This document shows, one piece after another, positions 16,972 to 27,571 of a stretch of DNA of 64,000 bases. The notes beneath the pieces were generated by a model. The model saw only the letters and a list, made by a program, of their open reading frames with translations, was not told the DNA's origin and searched no databases. Position numbers and translations under genes: made by a program. The stretch's first letter is position 1. Every line of letters begins with the position of its first letter. The stretch comes from PUPG01 sp964463915 (lineage in GTDB: Bacteria; Bacteroidota; Bacteroidia; Bacteroidales; UBA7960). The stretch covers positions 65,922 through 129,921 of the forward strand of contig CAYXEH010000002.1 in NCBI GenBank assembly GCA_964463915.1, in the 5' to 3' direction.

Positions 16972-18444
16972 ATGGGCAAATCCACCAGGCGACCCCGATT
17001 GATTGAAGCCTTCATTCCGATCATTTTTCTGACAGTGCTGATATCCATTAACGTGTTCATCTTCGGGGACGATGCCCTGGCAGGCTCCAACCAGATGGTA
17101 CTTATTCTGTCAGCCGCCGTCGCCGCTATCGTGGCAATCCGCCTTGGGCATAAATGGTCGGATCTCCATACAGGAATCATCAAATCAATCGGTTCAGCCA
17201 TGTCTGCCATTCTTATCCTGTTGCTGATCGGTTCACTGGCGGGCGCCTGGCTACTGAGCGGCATTGTACCCGCCATGATCTATTACGGGCTGCAGATCCT
17301 CAATCCCACCATCTTTTTGGTAGCAGCCTGCATAGTAAGCGCCATCGTTTCACTGGCCACGGGAAGCAGCTGGAGTACAGTAGCTACACTGGGAGTTGCC
17401 CTGCTGGGTATTGGCAGAACCCTGGGCATCCCCGATGGGGTCATCGGCGGGGCCATCATTTCAGGAGCCTATTTCGGAGACAAGATGTCACCCCTGTCGG
17501 ATACCACCAACCTTGCTCCCGCCATGGCCGGCACAGACCTGTTTACTCACATACGCTATTTGTTATGGACCACCTTGCCGACCATGGCAATCACCCTGAT
17601 CATATTTCTCATAATGGGACTGACTCGCTCGAAGGACGGCATGATCCAGGACATTCAACCTGTTTTGGCTGCCATAGACGGTTCTTTTAACATCAACCCA
17701 TGGCTGTTTGTGGTTCCCGCCCTTGTCATCACCATGATCGTTCGCAAAGTACCTGCATTGCCCTCTCTGCTTGCAGGTTCATTGGCCGGAATACTGTTTG
17801 CCCTTATTTTCCAGCCACATATCATTTACGAAGTCAGCGGGATGGAAGAGAACTTTCTGCGGGCTGCATACATCGCCACCATGAAAGCCATGTATACCGA
17901 TATCTCCGTTACCACAGATCACGCCATGGTGAACACCCTCCTGACAACCGGGGGCATGAGCGGCATGCTGAATACGGTATGGCTGATCATATGCGCCATG
18001 ATATTCGGTGGGGTGATGGAGTCAAGCGGCCTGCTGCGAAGGATCACCGAATCGATTATCAGGCTTGCACATAATACCGGTTCACTGGTGGCCTCCACAG
18101 CAGCCACCTGTTTTTTCTTCAATGTCACTGCAAGCGACCAGTATCTTTCCATCGTGGTACCCGGCAGAATGTTTGCTGACACTTTCCGAAAACGGGGACT
18201 TAAACCGCAAAACCTCAGCAGAACACTGGAAGACGGAGGAACAGTCACCTCCGTACTGGTACCCTGGAACACATGCGGAGCCACTCAGGCGACCGTTCTC
18301 GGGGTGTCCACACTCACTTTTCTGCCTTACGCATTTTTTAATCTCATCAGCCCTTTTATGACCATATTGGTGGCCTATCTGAACATAGGCATCGCAAGGT
18401 TCAAAAAAGGAGAGAATACCAAAAGGGAGGTGAAGACCGAATAG
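16972..18444 (+). CDS. nhaC: Na+/H+ antiporter, NhaC family
   Basis: 490-residue inner membrane protein with about 11-12 transmembrane helices. The NhaC motif region is visible: SLATGSSWSTVATLGVALLGIG, GAIISGAYFGDKMSPLSDTTNLAPAMAG near residue 170, and later TSVLVPWNTCGATQATVLGV near 430. It exchanges internal sodium for protons and helps with salt and pH balance. It stands alone, with about 100 nt of non-coding sequence upstream. Confidence 0.93.
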   Translation: MGKSTRRPRLIEAFIPIIFLTVLISINVFIFGDDALAGSNQMVLILSAAVAAIVAIRLGHKWSDLHTGIIKSIGSAMSAILILLLIGSLAGAWLLSGIVPAMIYYGLQILNPTIFLVAACIVSAIVSLATGSSWSTVATLGVALLGIGRTLGIPDGVIGGAIISGAYFGDKMSPLSDTTNLAPAMAGTDLFTHIRYLLWTTLPTMAITLIIFLIMGLTRSKDGMIQDIQPVLAAIDGSFNINPWLFVVPALVITMIVRKVPALPSLLAGSLAGILFALIFQPHIIYEVSGMEENFLRAAYIATMKAMYTDISVTTDHAMVNTLLTTGGMSGMLNTVWLIICAMIFGGVMESSGLLRRITESIIRLAHNTGSLVASTAATCFFFNVTASDQYLSIVVPGRMFADTFRKRGLKPQNLSRTLEDGGTVTSVLVPWNTCGATQATVLGVSTLTFLPYAFFNLISPFMTILVAYLNIGIARFKKGENTKREVKTE

Positions 18445-18532
18445 CCTAAAACAGCTTACCGGTAATTATAATTCGAGCGATGGATTATTAGTTGATGGAT
18501 ACAAAGGGGCGGAAAAAGATACAAGCGGGCAT

Positions 18533-19678
18533 ATGAAAAAGGTTCATCTTTCGGTAACCAATGATGTGTTCACTGACCAGCGTGTGAACAAAATGGCACG
18601 TACCCTGCATCAAATGGGTTTTGCTGTGACCATTACCGGTGTAATACGGCCCGGCAGCCCCCGGTTCAACCCTGTCTGGGCAAAGATAAGACGCTTTCCC
18701 ATGATGTTCCAAAAAGGATTTCTTTTTTACGCCGAATACAATGTACGACTATTCTTTTTGTTGTTGGTCAAACGCCATGACCTGCTCGTAAGCAACGACC
18801 TGGATACCCTGCTCCCCAACCACCTGGCGGCCATAATCAAACGAAAGCCCCTGGTATACGATACCCATGAGTACTTCACCGGCACCCCCGAGCTGGCAAA
18901 CCGCCCTTTTGTACGGCGGATCTGGAAATTGCTTGAGAAATCTCTTTTCCCCCGTCAGAAGACCATCATCACAGTGAACCGCTCCATTGCACAGTTATAT
19001 GAAAGGGAGTACGGCAAATCATTGTATGTGGTCAGAAACCTCCCCCTGTATAAAACAGCCGGTGAAAGGCCCCCACGAAAAGATATCGGGCTACCCGAAC
19101 ACAAAGACCTGATCCTGCTACAGGGAACCGGAATTAACATAGACAGGGGAGCGGAAGAACTGCTTATGGCCATGCACCCGACCCACGGTATTCACAATGC
19201 CATCCTGCTGATTATCGGAGGAGGCGATGTACTTCCCAAACTCAAAATGATCGCAGAAAAGGAACAATTAAACGAGAGGGTGTGGTTTTTTGACCGGATG
19301 CCTTATGAAGAACTTTTTAACTACACCAGGGTATGTGACATCGGGGTATCCATCGACAAAGACACCAACATCAATTACCGCTACAGCCTGCCAAACAAAT
19401 TATTTGACTACATCATGGCCGGAACCCCCCAGCTGGTCTCCGACCTGCCGGAACTCAGGAAGATTGTCAGAAAGCACCACACCGGTGTAATAATTCATTC
19501 ACATGAACCCAGCCGCATCGCGGCTGCCATCCGTTCCATGCTTTCAGATAAAGAAAAATTAAAAGAGATGGAAGCCTGTTGCCTGGAGGCAGCCAGGGAA
19601 TTGTGCTGGGAAAAGGAAGAAAAGGTGGTGAGGGAAATATTTAAACCGTTTCAAACAACCTCCCACCTTCACACTTAA
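18533..19678 (+). CDS. Glycosyltransferase family 4-like protein
   Basis: 381-residue GT-B-fold glycosyltransferase. The N-terminal acceptor domain holds VTNDVFTDQRVNKMARTL and SNDLDTLLPNHLAAIIKRKPLVYDTHEYF. The C-terminal donor domain holds LLQGTGINIDRGAEELLMAM, LLIIGGGDVLPKLK, and the conserved glutamate region near PNKLFDYIMAGTPQLVSDLPELRKI. Substrate unknown; no polysaccharide cluster surrounds it. The last 38 nt overlap the convergent ftsE gene. Confidence 0.88.
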   Translation: MKKVHLSVTNDVFTDQRVNKMARTLHQMGFAVTITGVIRPGSPRFNPVWAKIRRFPMMFQKGFLFYAEYNVRLFFLLLVKRHDLLVSNDLDTLLPNHLAAIIKRKPLVYDTHEYFTGTPELANRPFVRRIWKLLEKSLFPRQKTIITVNRSIAQLYEREYGKSLYVVRNLPLYKTAGERPPRKDIGLPEHKDLILLQGTGINIDRGAEELLMAMHPTHGIHNAILLIIGGGDVLPKLKMIAEKEQLNERVWFFDRMPYEELFNYTRVCDIGVSIDKDTNINYRYSLPNKLFDYIMAGTPQLVSDLPELRKIVRKHHTGVIIHSHEPSRIAAAIRSMLSDKEKLKEMEACCLEAARELCWEKEEKVVREIFKPFQTTSHLHT

Positions 19679-20315
19679 ATATCCGGGCAGGGAATTTCCT
19701 GAAAAGGGTATAGTCATGCGTGGCCATTAACACAGCCCTCCCCGTGGTACTGATCTCGAACATCAGCTCCATGATGCCTTCACTGGTTTCAGGATCCAGG
19801 TTCCCGGTAGGCTCATCAGCCAGGATCACATCAGGGTCGTTGATCAATGCCCGGGCAATCACGACGCGCTGCTGTTCCCCACCAGAAAGCTGATGCGGCA
19901 TCTTGAACCCCTTGGTTTGCAGCCCCACTTTCTCCAGGACATCCTCCATCCGCTCCTCCATGGCAATCTTGTCGCGCCATCCGGTGGCCTTCATCACAAA
20001 AAACAAATTGTCTTTCACCGTGCGGTCGGTCAGCAACTGAAAATCCTGAAACACAATGCCGATCTTGCGGCGTAAAAAGGGGATCTCTTTGTCTTTGATG
20101 TTTCGCAACTCAACACCTGCTACCCTGCCAAAACCATCCACCATAGGTAAGTCAGCGTAAAGCATTTTTAACAGGCTGCTTTTCCCTGACCCGGTCCGTC
20201 CGATCAGGTAACAAAACTGACCCCGTTCAATTTGCATCGACACATTGGAAAGTACCAGGATGTCTTTCTGGAAAACAGACACATCCTGCAGCTCTATAAT
20301 AGTATCAATAGACAT
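19641..20315 (-). CDS. ftsE: FtsE-type ABC transporter ATPase
   Basis: 224-residue ATP-binding protein. Walker A GRTGSGKS at 39-46, Q-loop FQDFQLL near 90, signature LSGGEQQR near 145, Walker B VILADEPTGN and the H-loop ATHDYTL. The TGSGKSSLLKMLYA and DLPMVDGFGRV details fit the FtsE subgroup, which works with FtsX at the septum to control cell wall hydrolases. No ftsX is next to it, so the partner must be elsewhere. Confidence 0.85.
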   Translation of the reverse strand: MSIDTIIELQDVSVFQKDILVLSNVSMQIERGQFCYLIGRTGSGKSSLLKMLYADLPMVDGFGRVAGVELRNIKDKEIPFLRRKIGIVFQDFQLLTDRTVKDNLFFVMKATGWRDKIAMEERMEDVLEKVGLQTKGFKMPHQLSGGEQQRVVIARALINDPDVILADEPTGNLDPETSEGIMELMFEISTTGRAVLMATHDYTLFRKFPARIFKCEGGRLFETV

Positions 20316-20352
20316 AACACTTCGATCTTGAATTCATCCCGTAAAGGTAGAA

Positions 20353-20387
20353 AAAAAAGGAGCGCCTTTAAAAGACGCTCCTTTTTT
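20353..20387 (-). terminator. Intrinsic terminator of the M3 peptidase gene
   Basis: AAAAAAGGAGCG and CGCTCCTTTTTT form a perfect 12-bp stem with an 11-nt loop. The A- and T-runs serve as U-tracts on either strand. It lies 44 nt after the M3 peptidase stop codon and just upstream of ftsE. Confidence 0.85.
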
Positions 20388-20430
20388 GTTTCGGCAAATG
20401 CATTATTGCCGTACGATTGCAGAAAGAAGA

Positions 20431-22530
20431 CTACTTAAGTCCTTTCTGAATCAAAAAGGGTTCAATGGTGGGTTCCTGTCCGCGGAACATTACATAAGCA
20501 TCCATGCCACCACGCAGTGCATTCTCCGCAAGGATATACTTACGGAAGCGCTCAGCCAGTTCCTGGTTGTACAGGTCACCGCTTTCTTTAAAAGCCATAA
20601 ATGCATCCGCATCAAGTACACCGGCCCAGCGATATACATAATAGCCGGCGGCATACCCCGAACCAAAGATGTGGTTAAAATAGGTAGTCCGGTAACGTGG
20701 CTGAATCTCGTCGATCAGCCCCATTTCGTTCAATGACTGCTCTTCAAATTCACGCACGTCAATCTCGTCGCCATGGTCAGCCGTGTGCCAGTCCATATCA
20801 AGAATGGCAGCTGCCAGGTATTCTGTCATGGCAAAACCCTGACCATAATGCTGGGCTGAAATCAGTCTTTCCATCAGCTCCTCTGGCATGGGTTCTCCGG
20901 TCTCGTAATGCAGGGCATATTCTTTGATGAACTCAGGATCACTTGCCCAGTTCTCCAGGATCTGTGAGGGCAATTCTACAAAATCCCTTGGCACATCGCG
21001 GCTGGTACGGCTGTAACGGCCATCCGCAAATAAATTATGCAGCGCATGTCCGAACTCATGGAAATAGGTGGTGGTTTCATCAAAGGTCAGCAATGCAGGC
21101 TCATCACCTGAAGGGCGTGAAAAATTCATCACCATGGTCACAACGGGATAGATCTTTGTATCATCCTCATAAGAACCACTGCGATAGGTGCCGCACCAGG
21201 CTCCACCTTTCTTACCCGACCTTGGATGCGGATCAATGAACAGGATCCCCAGGTGGCTTCCGTCACGGTCAGATACTTCAAAAGCCTCTACTTCCTCGTG
21301 ATAAACGGGTACTTCCGGACGGTGTTCAAAAGTCAGCCCAAAAAGTTTATTGGCCAGCAAAAAGCTTCCTTCCCTCACATTCTCAATGGAGAAGTAAGGA
21401 CGCAGTTCTGAATTGCTCAGGTCATGCAACTCTTTACGCAATTTTTCGGCATAAAACCACCAGTCCCATGACTCCAGCTCGAAATCACCGCCTTCACGAT
21501 CAATGATCTCCTGCATCTGGTCACGTTCATGTTTGGCCAGTTCCAGGGAAGGATCCATAACTTCATAAAGGAAGTCATATACATTTTCAGGTTTTTCGGC
21601 CATCTGAATGGACTGGAAATACTCTGCATAATTGTCGTACCCCATCAGTCGTGCCATCTCCTGGCGTAACTGCATCAACTCAGCAAATAGCTCCTTGTTG
21701 TCATACTCGTTGTCCTGGTCACCGCGGCTAAAATAACCCCTGTATACTTCTTCACGAAGGTCGCGGCGTTCAGAATAGGTAAGGAAAGGAATCCAGCTTG
21801 GATTGTGCAGGGTGATCACCCCCAATGCATCCACACCGGCACTCTCTGCAGCATCAGCCGCTGTCGAACGGACGCTCTCGGGCAGTCCGGCCAGGTCTTC
21901 CTCTGTTTCCAGCTTGAGCTGGAAAGCATTGGTCTCTGCCAGTATATTTTCCCCCAGTTCCAGGGAAACCATGGACATTCTTTCATTGATCTCACCCAGT
22001 CGTTCGCGATCATCTTCGGGAAGGGCTGCACCACTGCGCTCGAAGTCACGGTAATACATCTCAACCACGCGCATCTGCTCCTGGTCAAGGTCCAGCTCCT
22101 CGCGCTGTTCGTACACCGCCTCAATCCTTTCGAACAAATCCATATTCATACGAATGGAGTTGCTATGTGCCGAAAGCATCGGGGTAGTTTCACGGGCAAT
22201 CTCCTGCAGGCGTGAATTGGTCTCAGCACTGCGGAGCCCGCCAAAAACACTGTTTACCCTGCTCAGCATGTCTCCGGCCTTGTCATAGGCCACGATGGTG
22301 TTCTCAAATGTCGGTTCTTCCGGGTTATTGATAATTGCATCGATCTCTGCCTTGTGCCTTTTGATCCCTTCCTCGATGGCAGGCAAAAAGTGCTCATCAT
22401 CAATTTCATCAAAAGGAGGAACCTCAAAGGGGGTATTGTATTCCTCGGCGAAAAAGGGATTTTCCTTTTGCTCCCCGCAACCGGCAAACATCATACTGAC
22501 TGGAATTAAAAAAAACAATAATCGTTTCAT
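20431..22530 (-). CDS. M3-family oligopeptidase (Dcp-like), lipoprotein
   Basis: 699-residue zinc peptidase of the thimet oligopeptidase/peptidyl-dipeptidase Dcp family. The N-terminus MKRLLFFLIPVSMMFAGC is a lipoprotein signal (FAGC, Cys18), so the enzyme is anchored outside the cytoplasm, unlike E. coli Dcp. The zinc motif HEFGH is near residue 490 (TTYFHEFGHALHNLF), with the downstream Glu ligand expected in the following helix. It should degrade short peptides. Confidence 0.93.
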   Translation of the reverse strand: MKRLLFFLIPVSMMFAGCGEQKENPFFAEEYNTPFEVPPFDEIDDEHFLPAIEEGIKRHKAEIDAIINNPEEPTFENTIVAYDKAGDMLSRVNSVFGGLRSAETNSRLQEIARETTPMLSAHSNSIRMNMDLFERIEAVYEQREELDLDQEQMRVVEMYYRDFERSGAALPEDDRERLGEINERMSMVSLELGENILAETNAFQLKLETEEDLAGLPESVRSTAADAAESAGVDALGVITLHNPSWIPFLTYSERRDLREEVYRGYFSRGDQDNEYDNKELFAELMQLRQEMARLMGYDNYAEYFQSIQMAEKPENVYDFLYEVMDPSLELAKHERDQMQEIIDREGGDFELESWDWWFYAEKLRKELHDLSNSELRPYFSIENVREGSFLLANKLFGLTFEHRPEVPVYHEEVEAFEVSDRDGSHLGILFIDPHPRSGKKGGAWCGTYRSGSYEDDTKIYPVVTMVMNFSRPSGDEPALLTFDETTTYFHEFGHALHNLFADGRYSRTSRDVPRDFVELPSQILENWASDPEFIKEYALHYETGEPMPEELMERLISAQHYGQGFAMTEYLAAAILDMDWHTADHGDEIDVREFEEQSLNEMGLIDEIQPRYRTTYFNHIFGSGYAAGYYVYRWAGVLDADAFMAFKESGDLYNQELAERFRKYILAENALRGGMDAYVMFRGQEPTIEPFLIQKGLK

Positions 22531-22609
22531 ACTACTAATGGTGGTTAAAGTGAATAATAAAAATAAACATATTGGATCTATAACGGATTGATTCGTCTTC
22601 TGGTATTTA

Positions 22610-25600
22610 TCAGTTTTCCCGTTCCGGCCTGCGGTACCTTACAGGTGGCTCAGGCTCTGACTGCAATTCAATGGCTTCTGTTTCAAGCAGGTGCAAGGCC
22701 TCCAGGACCGCACGCTCAAGTTGTGGATCATGCCCACGGATCACCTTGTCAGGCCATTGTTCCACTTTAATGTCAGGAGCCACCCCTTCAGCCTCTACGG
22801 CCCATTCTCCGTCAGCATCAAAGAAACCGCCCCTTGGAGCCTGCATTGAGCCTCCGTCAATGAAAGAAGGGGTATCCCAGATCCCTACCAGTCCGCCCCA
22901 GGTGGTGGTACCGACGATGGGACCGATATCAAGGAAACGAAACATATAAGGCAGCAAATCCCCGCCGGATCCTGCCCTTTCGTTGATCACCATCACTTTG
23001 GGGCCCCAGATTCCGGCCATGGGCGTGGTGAAAGGCCGGCGGTCGGCAGCCTTGGAATTGAAGTAGCCATGCAGCCGGCGGTTCATGATGTCGACCATAT
23101 AATCAGCAGCAGATCCGCCACCATTATTACGTTCATCAATGATCGCACCCTGTTTGTCCTGCTGGGCAAAATAATACCTGTTAAAGAACTGGTAACCCGC
23201 TCCGCTGGTATTGGGTACATAAACATACGCCAGTTGCCCGTCTGACAATTCATCCACCAGGCGGCGGTTACCCTCCACCCAATCCATCATGCGAAGCTGA
23301 TTTTCACTGGAAACGGGAACAACGGTAACTTCACGGGAGCCTTCAACCCGGGGTTCACTGTTTACGCGGATTTTTGTCTGACGATTGGCCGTACCCTCAA
23401 AATATTTATACAGGTTCTCCGAAGCATCAATGGTTACCCCGTTAACCGCCAGCAAGTAATCCCCTTCATGGACGTCAATGCCCGGGGCGGTAAGAGGTGC
23501 CCGCAATGTGGGGTTCCAATCCTCTCCGTCATAGATCTTGCTGAAACGGTAATGGTCGCCCGCCTCCTCAAGATCAGCACCCAGAAGCCCTACCGGAACA
23601 CGGTCCACATCAGGCATATCACCCCCGCGCACATAAGAATGGCCCACAGCCACTTCACCGCCCATGATCCCGATCACATAATTCAGGTCGGTACGATGCC
23701 TGACATGGTCAACCCATGGCCTGTACCAATCATAAATATCATCCCAGGGGGCGCCATGTACATTGTCCACGTATAGGAAATCACGTTGCAAACGCCAGCC
23801 TTCACGGAACATTTGCTTCCATTCCTCTTTGGGTTCAATACGCATCCTGATATTTCCGGCAGCAGTCAGCCTGCCCTCCCCCACCTTGGGCGCTCTGCCC
23901 GTAGTATTGACAATACCCCATGTGGAGCCACTTCGGTAAAGCAATGAAGCCCTGTCTTGTGAAGCAGCAACCTGTACTACGGGCGAAAGAAACTCTTCTG
24001 ACTCACGTGAGGCAAAATTATAGCGATGCAGGGTCTGTCCGGGCTGCCCGGAAACATGCTCTGTATAAAAAATATACCCTTCTGGTCCGGCAACCAGTCC
24101 GCGGTAATCCCTGGCCGGGATATTCACCGACACAATACGGTCCATCAGGCCTTCGGCGTTTATACTTACCTGCTTGTCATTTTCACTGTCATTATCGTTA
24201 TCCCTGCCTTCGTCCTCGTCACCGGCTTCCTCCTCATCACTCCTGGGCAACAAAGGCGATTCACCGTCTTCAGCCAGCACCATCACGTAAAGAGAACGGG
24301 TAATGGGGCTGTCATAGGCGCTCATGTCGAGCCAGCCCGTATTGGGGCCAAAATCTGTACTGGCCAGGAAATAGAGATAATCCCCTGAAGCATCCCAAAC
24401 CGGGGTAATGGCGTCGGCCATCCCGTCAGTTGCCTGTATCCGTTCACCGGTTTCCACATTATAAAGCACAATGGCTTTGAACATACTTTCCAGGGTATGG
24501 GCATAGGCGATCCACCGGCTGTCGGGCGACCAGACAGGGTGCATCGTGCGTTCAGGTGTCACATAGCGGTCGGTATCCACCAGGGTTACCTCTTCGCTCT
24601 CCAGATCCACATAATACAGGTTCAGGTGGGTATCGGTATAGGCAATATACCTGCCATCAGGCGACCACTCAGGGCGGAAAAAGAAAGACGGGTCAGGCAA
24701 TGCGATGGTCCGGGATTCTTCCATGCCTTTCTGATCACGGATTACCAACTGGTATTCACCTGACTCATCAGAAAACCAGGCAATGGACTCGCCATCTGGC
24801 GACCAGACCGGATAACGGTCAGCTACCCCTGTATTATTGGAAATATTGCGTGGATCGCCGTGTTCCTTTGGAACAGTAAAGACCTCACCCCGGTATTCAA
24901 AAAGCGCCCGCCGTCCGTTTGGTGACAATGATGGGTTTTGCAGGGATGTCGCACTCACATTTTCCCAGCGCGGGCGTGCCCAATGAAAATCTCCGCGAAC
25001 ATTGATCACCAGCTGCTCCTGCCGGTCATTCTCCGGATCCAGGATGTGAAGGGCTCCCCCTTGTTCATAGACGATCACCCCGCCCCCGGCATTGATATTC
25101 TTTACATCGAAATCCACGTGAAAAGTTTCCTGGGTCAGGGTTTGGGTGGCTACATCAAAAGACCAGATATTGGCTGCATAATCGCGCTCAGAGATAAAAT
25201 AAACCTTGTTACCCAACCAGACCGGGCTCATGTGCCGTTCATTGTCTGTTTGCGGTGTGGTAACCAGGGAGTGGTCTTCAAGGTCAAAAATCCAGATTGG
25301 TTTGGCCTGTCCTGCACGGTAATTTCTCCATTCCGGGTCCACGAATCCAACCTCCTGGTATGCCAGGTAGCGGCCATCTGGCGAAATTTGTCCGTTATTG
25401 GCACGGGGAACCGGCAAACTTTCCGGCATACCTCCATCTTTGCTGATGGTAAAAAACCTGGATTCACGGGTAGGGACTCCTTCCCTGCCGGACGTAAAGA
25501 GCACATTCGCTCCATCGGGCGTCCATCCCCTTACCTGGTCAGGTCCCGGGTGCCATGTGAGGCGTCTTGGCTGTCCCCCTTCCACCGGCACCACATAAAT

Positions 25601-25867
25601 ATCGTCATTGCCGTCATACTGGGCAGTAAATGCCACCATGCTTCCGTCCGGAGAAAGATGGGGCAATCTCTCAGAACCCTCGTTGCTGGTAAGGCGCCGG
25701 GCATTCCCGCCCTCGCGCTCAACCACCCAGAGGTCGTTGGAATACACAAAAACAATATGTTGGTCGCTGATGGTGGGCTGACGAAGTAACAATGTCCCCT
25801 CCGAGGCAAAAAGAGACAATCCCCACAGCATACATGCCATGGAAAGTAACACGAAGCGTCTGATCAT
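22610..25867 (-). CDS. Exported tricorn-like S41 peptidase
   Basis: 1085-residue protease resembling archaeal tricorn. After a signal peptide (about 1-22) come WD40/TolB-like propeller repeats, recognisable from repeated SPDG motifs (LSPDGSMVAFTAQYDGNDDIYVV, WSPDGRYIAYTDTHLNLYYVD). A PDZ domain lies near 755-850 (LRAPLTAPGIDVHEGDYLLAVNGV), then the S41 serine protease domain with GAIIDERNNGGGSAADYMVD and the nucleophile region NERAGSGGDLLPYMF near 965. Such enzymes cut peptides into short pieces. An acidic linker rich in Asp/Glu lies near residue 560. Confidence 0.93.
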   Translation of the reverse strand: MIRRFVLLSMACMLWGLSLFASEGTLLLRQPTISDQHIVFVYSNDLWVVEREGGNARRLTSNEGSERLPHLSPDGSMVAFTAQYDGNDDIYVVPVEGGQPRRLTWHPGPDQVRGWTPDGANVLFTSGREGVPTRESRFFTISKDGGMPESLPVPRANNGQISPDGRYLAYQEVGFVDPEWRNYRAGQAKPIWIFDLEDHSLVTTPQTDNERHMSPVWLGNKVYFISERDYAANIWSFDVATQTLTQETFHVDFDVKNINAGGGVIVYEQGGALHILDPENDRQEQLVINVRGDFHWARPRWENVSATSLQNPSLSPNGRRALFEYRGEVFTVPKEHGDPRNISNNTGVADRYPVWSPDGESIAWFSDESGEYQLVIRDQKGMEESRTIALPDPSFFFRPEWSPDGRYIAYTDTHLNLYYVDLESEEVTLVDTDRYVTPERTMHPVWSPDSRWIAYAHTLESMFKAIVLYNVETGERIQATDGMADAITPVWDASGDYLYFLASTDFGPNTGWLDMSAYDSPITRSLYVMVLAEDGESPLLPRSDEEEAGDEDEGRDNDNDSENDKQVSINAEGLMDRIVSVNIPARDYRGLVAGPEGYIFYTEHVSGQPGQTLHRYNFASRESEEFLSPVVQVAASQDRASLLYRSGSTWGIVNTTGRAPKVGEGRLTAAGNIRMRIEPKEEWKQMFREGWRLQRDFLYVDNVHGAPWDDIYDWYRPWVDHVRHRTDLNYVIGIMGGEVAVGHSYVRGGDMPDVDRVPVGLLGADLEEAGDHYRFSKIYDGEDWNPTLRAPLTAPGIDVHEGDYLLAVNGVTIDASENLYKYFEGTANRQTKIRVNSEPRVEGSREVTVVPVSSENQLRMMDWVEGNRRLVDELSDGQLAYVYVPNTSGAGYQFFNRYYFAQQDKQGAIIDERNNGGGSAADYMVDIMNRRLHGYFNSKAADRRPFTTPMAGIWGPKVMVINERAGSGGDLLPYMFRFLDIGPIVGTTTWGGLVGIWDTPSFIDGGSMQAPRGGFFDADGEWAVEAEGVAPDIKVEQWPDKVIRGHDPQLERAVLEALHLLETEAIELQSEPEPPVRYRRPEREN

Positions 25868-25959
25868 GATGATGTGTTTTTCGTTGATTGGCTATACATT
25901 GGTACACTTTGGGGGCTAAAGTTATAAAAGATTCTCACATTCCGGCCAAAGAAATTTTG

Positions 25960-25967
25960 TAGATTTG
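25960..25967 (+). promoter_or_regulatory. -7 box of the M28 peptidase gene
   Basis: TAGATTTG matches TAnnTTTG and lies 58 nt before the ATG at 26025. Confidence 0.5.
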
Positions 25968-26024
25968 GGCCAGCGTAAACCAAGTGACATTCAGTAATCA
26001 GGCAATTTCAAATACAATTATTCC

Positions 26025-27536
26025 ATGAAAAAAGTATTCCTTTCGTTTTTCCTCGTTTTTTTCTCGTTTTATTTTGTTGCGGGTCAACAGACAAATTATG
26101 GCACCAATGAACGGGAAGCACTCATTAAGGCCCTTCATGCGGTTTCCGAAGATGATATTTCTGACTGGATGCATACCCTGACCGCCCCTGAAATGCGGGG
26201 ACGCCTTGCCGGTGATATCGGTTATGACAGGGCGGCAAACTGGGCAGCGGGCATGTTTGAGACCTGGGGTGTGGGCCCTTTTCTTGACCATGGTTATTTT
26301 CAGGAATTCAGTCAGCCTTATACCCTGGTTAAGGATAAAGGAAAACTGGAGATTCATATCCCCGTTGATGACAATACAGTGACCAAATCGTATTCCTTCG
26401 GCGACGACTACTGGCCGTGGGGAATATCCGGCAGCGGAGAAGTGACGGGAGAAGTGGTCTATGTGGGTCATGGCATCTCAGCCCCGGAACTGGGTTATGA
26501 CGATTATGCAGGCATTGATGTGGAAGACAAAATTGTGATCACCGAACTTGGTGTTCCATACAGCGGGAACAACCAGGACAGCCTGATGATGTGGGCGCCC
26601 TACGTGGATCACTCCAACAAAGTTAAATTCGCACTCGAAAATGGTGCCAAAGGACTGATCTTTGCCTATCATGTGGCCAGTCCGAGGCCCACGGCAGACG
26701 AAGACTTTATTTTCCTTGCAGCCACTGACCAGGTGGTCAAAGACCTGCTTGCCGGCACAGATTATGAACTTGAGGAGGTCAGGGAGCATATCGCCTCGAC
26801 CCTCACACCCATGTCGTTCAGTACGGGCAAAAAAGCCACGCTTGCCCTGACCACCGAATATTATCCGGATGGAAAAACCTCCAATGTGGTAGCCATGATT
26901 GAAGGAAGTGATCCACAGTTGAAGGATGAATATATTGTAATAGGCGCCCACCTGGACCACCTCGGGATGATGCCTGTGCTGTTTCCGGGGGCTATGGACA
27001 ACGCTTCAGGGGTTGCCCTGGCAATGGGCATAACCAAAGCCCTGGCCACAGCAGAAATAGACCTGAAACGAAGCCTGGTCATCCTGCTTTTCGGCGCCGA
27101 AGAAGTGGGTCTTGTAGGAGCAAAACATTTCATTGAGGCATTCCCCTACCCCACCAGTCAGATCAAGGCAATGATCAATCTGGACATGGTTGGAAGAGGG
27201 GATTCCTTTTTTGCCTCCACCGCCGAGCCATGGGAATCCCTGCTTGAAGCAATCGAACACAATAACGACACCTGGGTGCACCGGCCTTACACCGCGAACA
27301 GTCGCCCGTGGAACTACCAGGTACGGCCGCGTACCGACGGGGCTGTGTTTTATAACGAAAAGATCCCCGCGGTCACATTTGGCACCCGTGGGGCTTCCAC
27401 GCGCACCCTCTACCACGTTCCTGAAGACACCATGGAACAAGTAAATGTTGAGATCATGCGGGATGTGATCAAGGCACTCACCATGAGCATTGCCAATATG
27501 GGAAATATGGATTCCCTGAAAACCGCAACACCTTAA
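26025..27536 (+). CDS. Exported M28-family metallopeptidase
   Basis: 503-residue aminopeptidase-type zinc peptidase. A signal peptide covers about 1-21 (MKKVFLSFFLVFFSFYFVAG). A protease-associated domain fits the region around residues 130-250. The dinuclear zinc site appears as VIGAHLDHLG near 308, GAMDNASG near 324, LLFGAEEVGLVG near 350 and INLDMVGRG near 387, with a late His in YHVPEDT. It probably releases amino acids from peptides in the periplasm. The dmsA gene begins only 35 nt downstream. Confidence 0.92.
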   Translation: MKKVFLSFFLVFFSFYFVAGQQTNYGTNEREALIKALHAVSEDDISDWMHTLTAPEMRGRLAGDIGYDRAANWAAGMFETWGVGPFLDHGYFQEFSQPYTLVKDKGKLEIHIPVDDNTVTKSYSFGDDYWPWGISGSGEVTGEVVYVGHGISAPELGYDDYAGIDVEDKIVITELGVPYSGNNQDSLMMWAPYVDHSNKVKFALENGAKGLIFAYHVASPRPTADEDFIFLAATDQVVKDLLAGTDYELEEVREHIASTLTPMSFSTGKKATLALTTEYYPDGKTSNVVAMIEGSDPQLKDEYIVIGAHLDHLGMMPVLFPGAMDNASGVALAMGITKALATAEIDLKRSLVILLFGAEEVGLVGAKHFIEAFPYPTSQIKAMINLDMVGRGDSFFASTAEPWESLLEAIEHNNDTWVHRPYTANSRPWNYQVRPRTDGAVFYNEKIPAVTFGTRGASTRTLYHVPEDTMEQVNVEIMRDVIKALTMSIANMGNMDSLKTATP

Positions 27537-27571
27537 ACAGACCGGGACCTGACCAAACCTTCTGCAATATC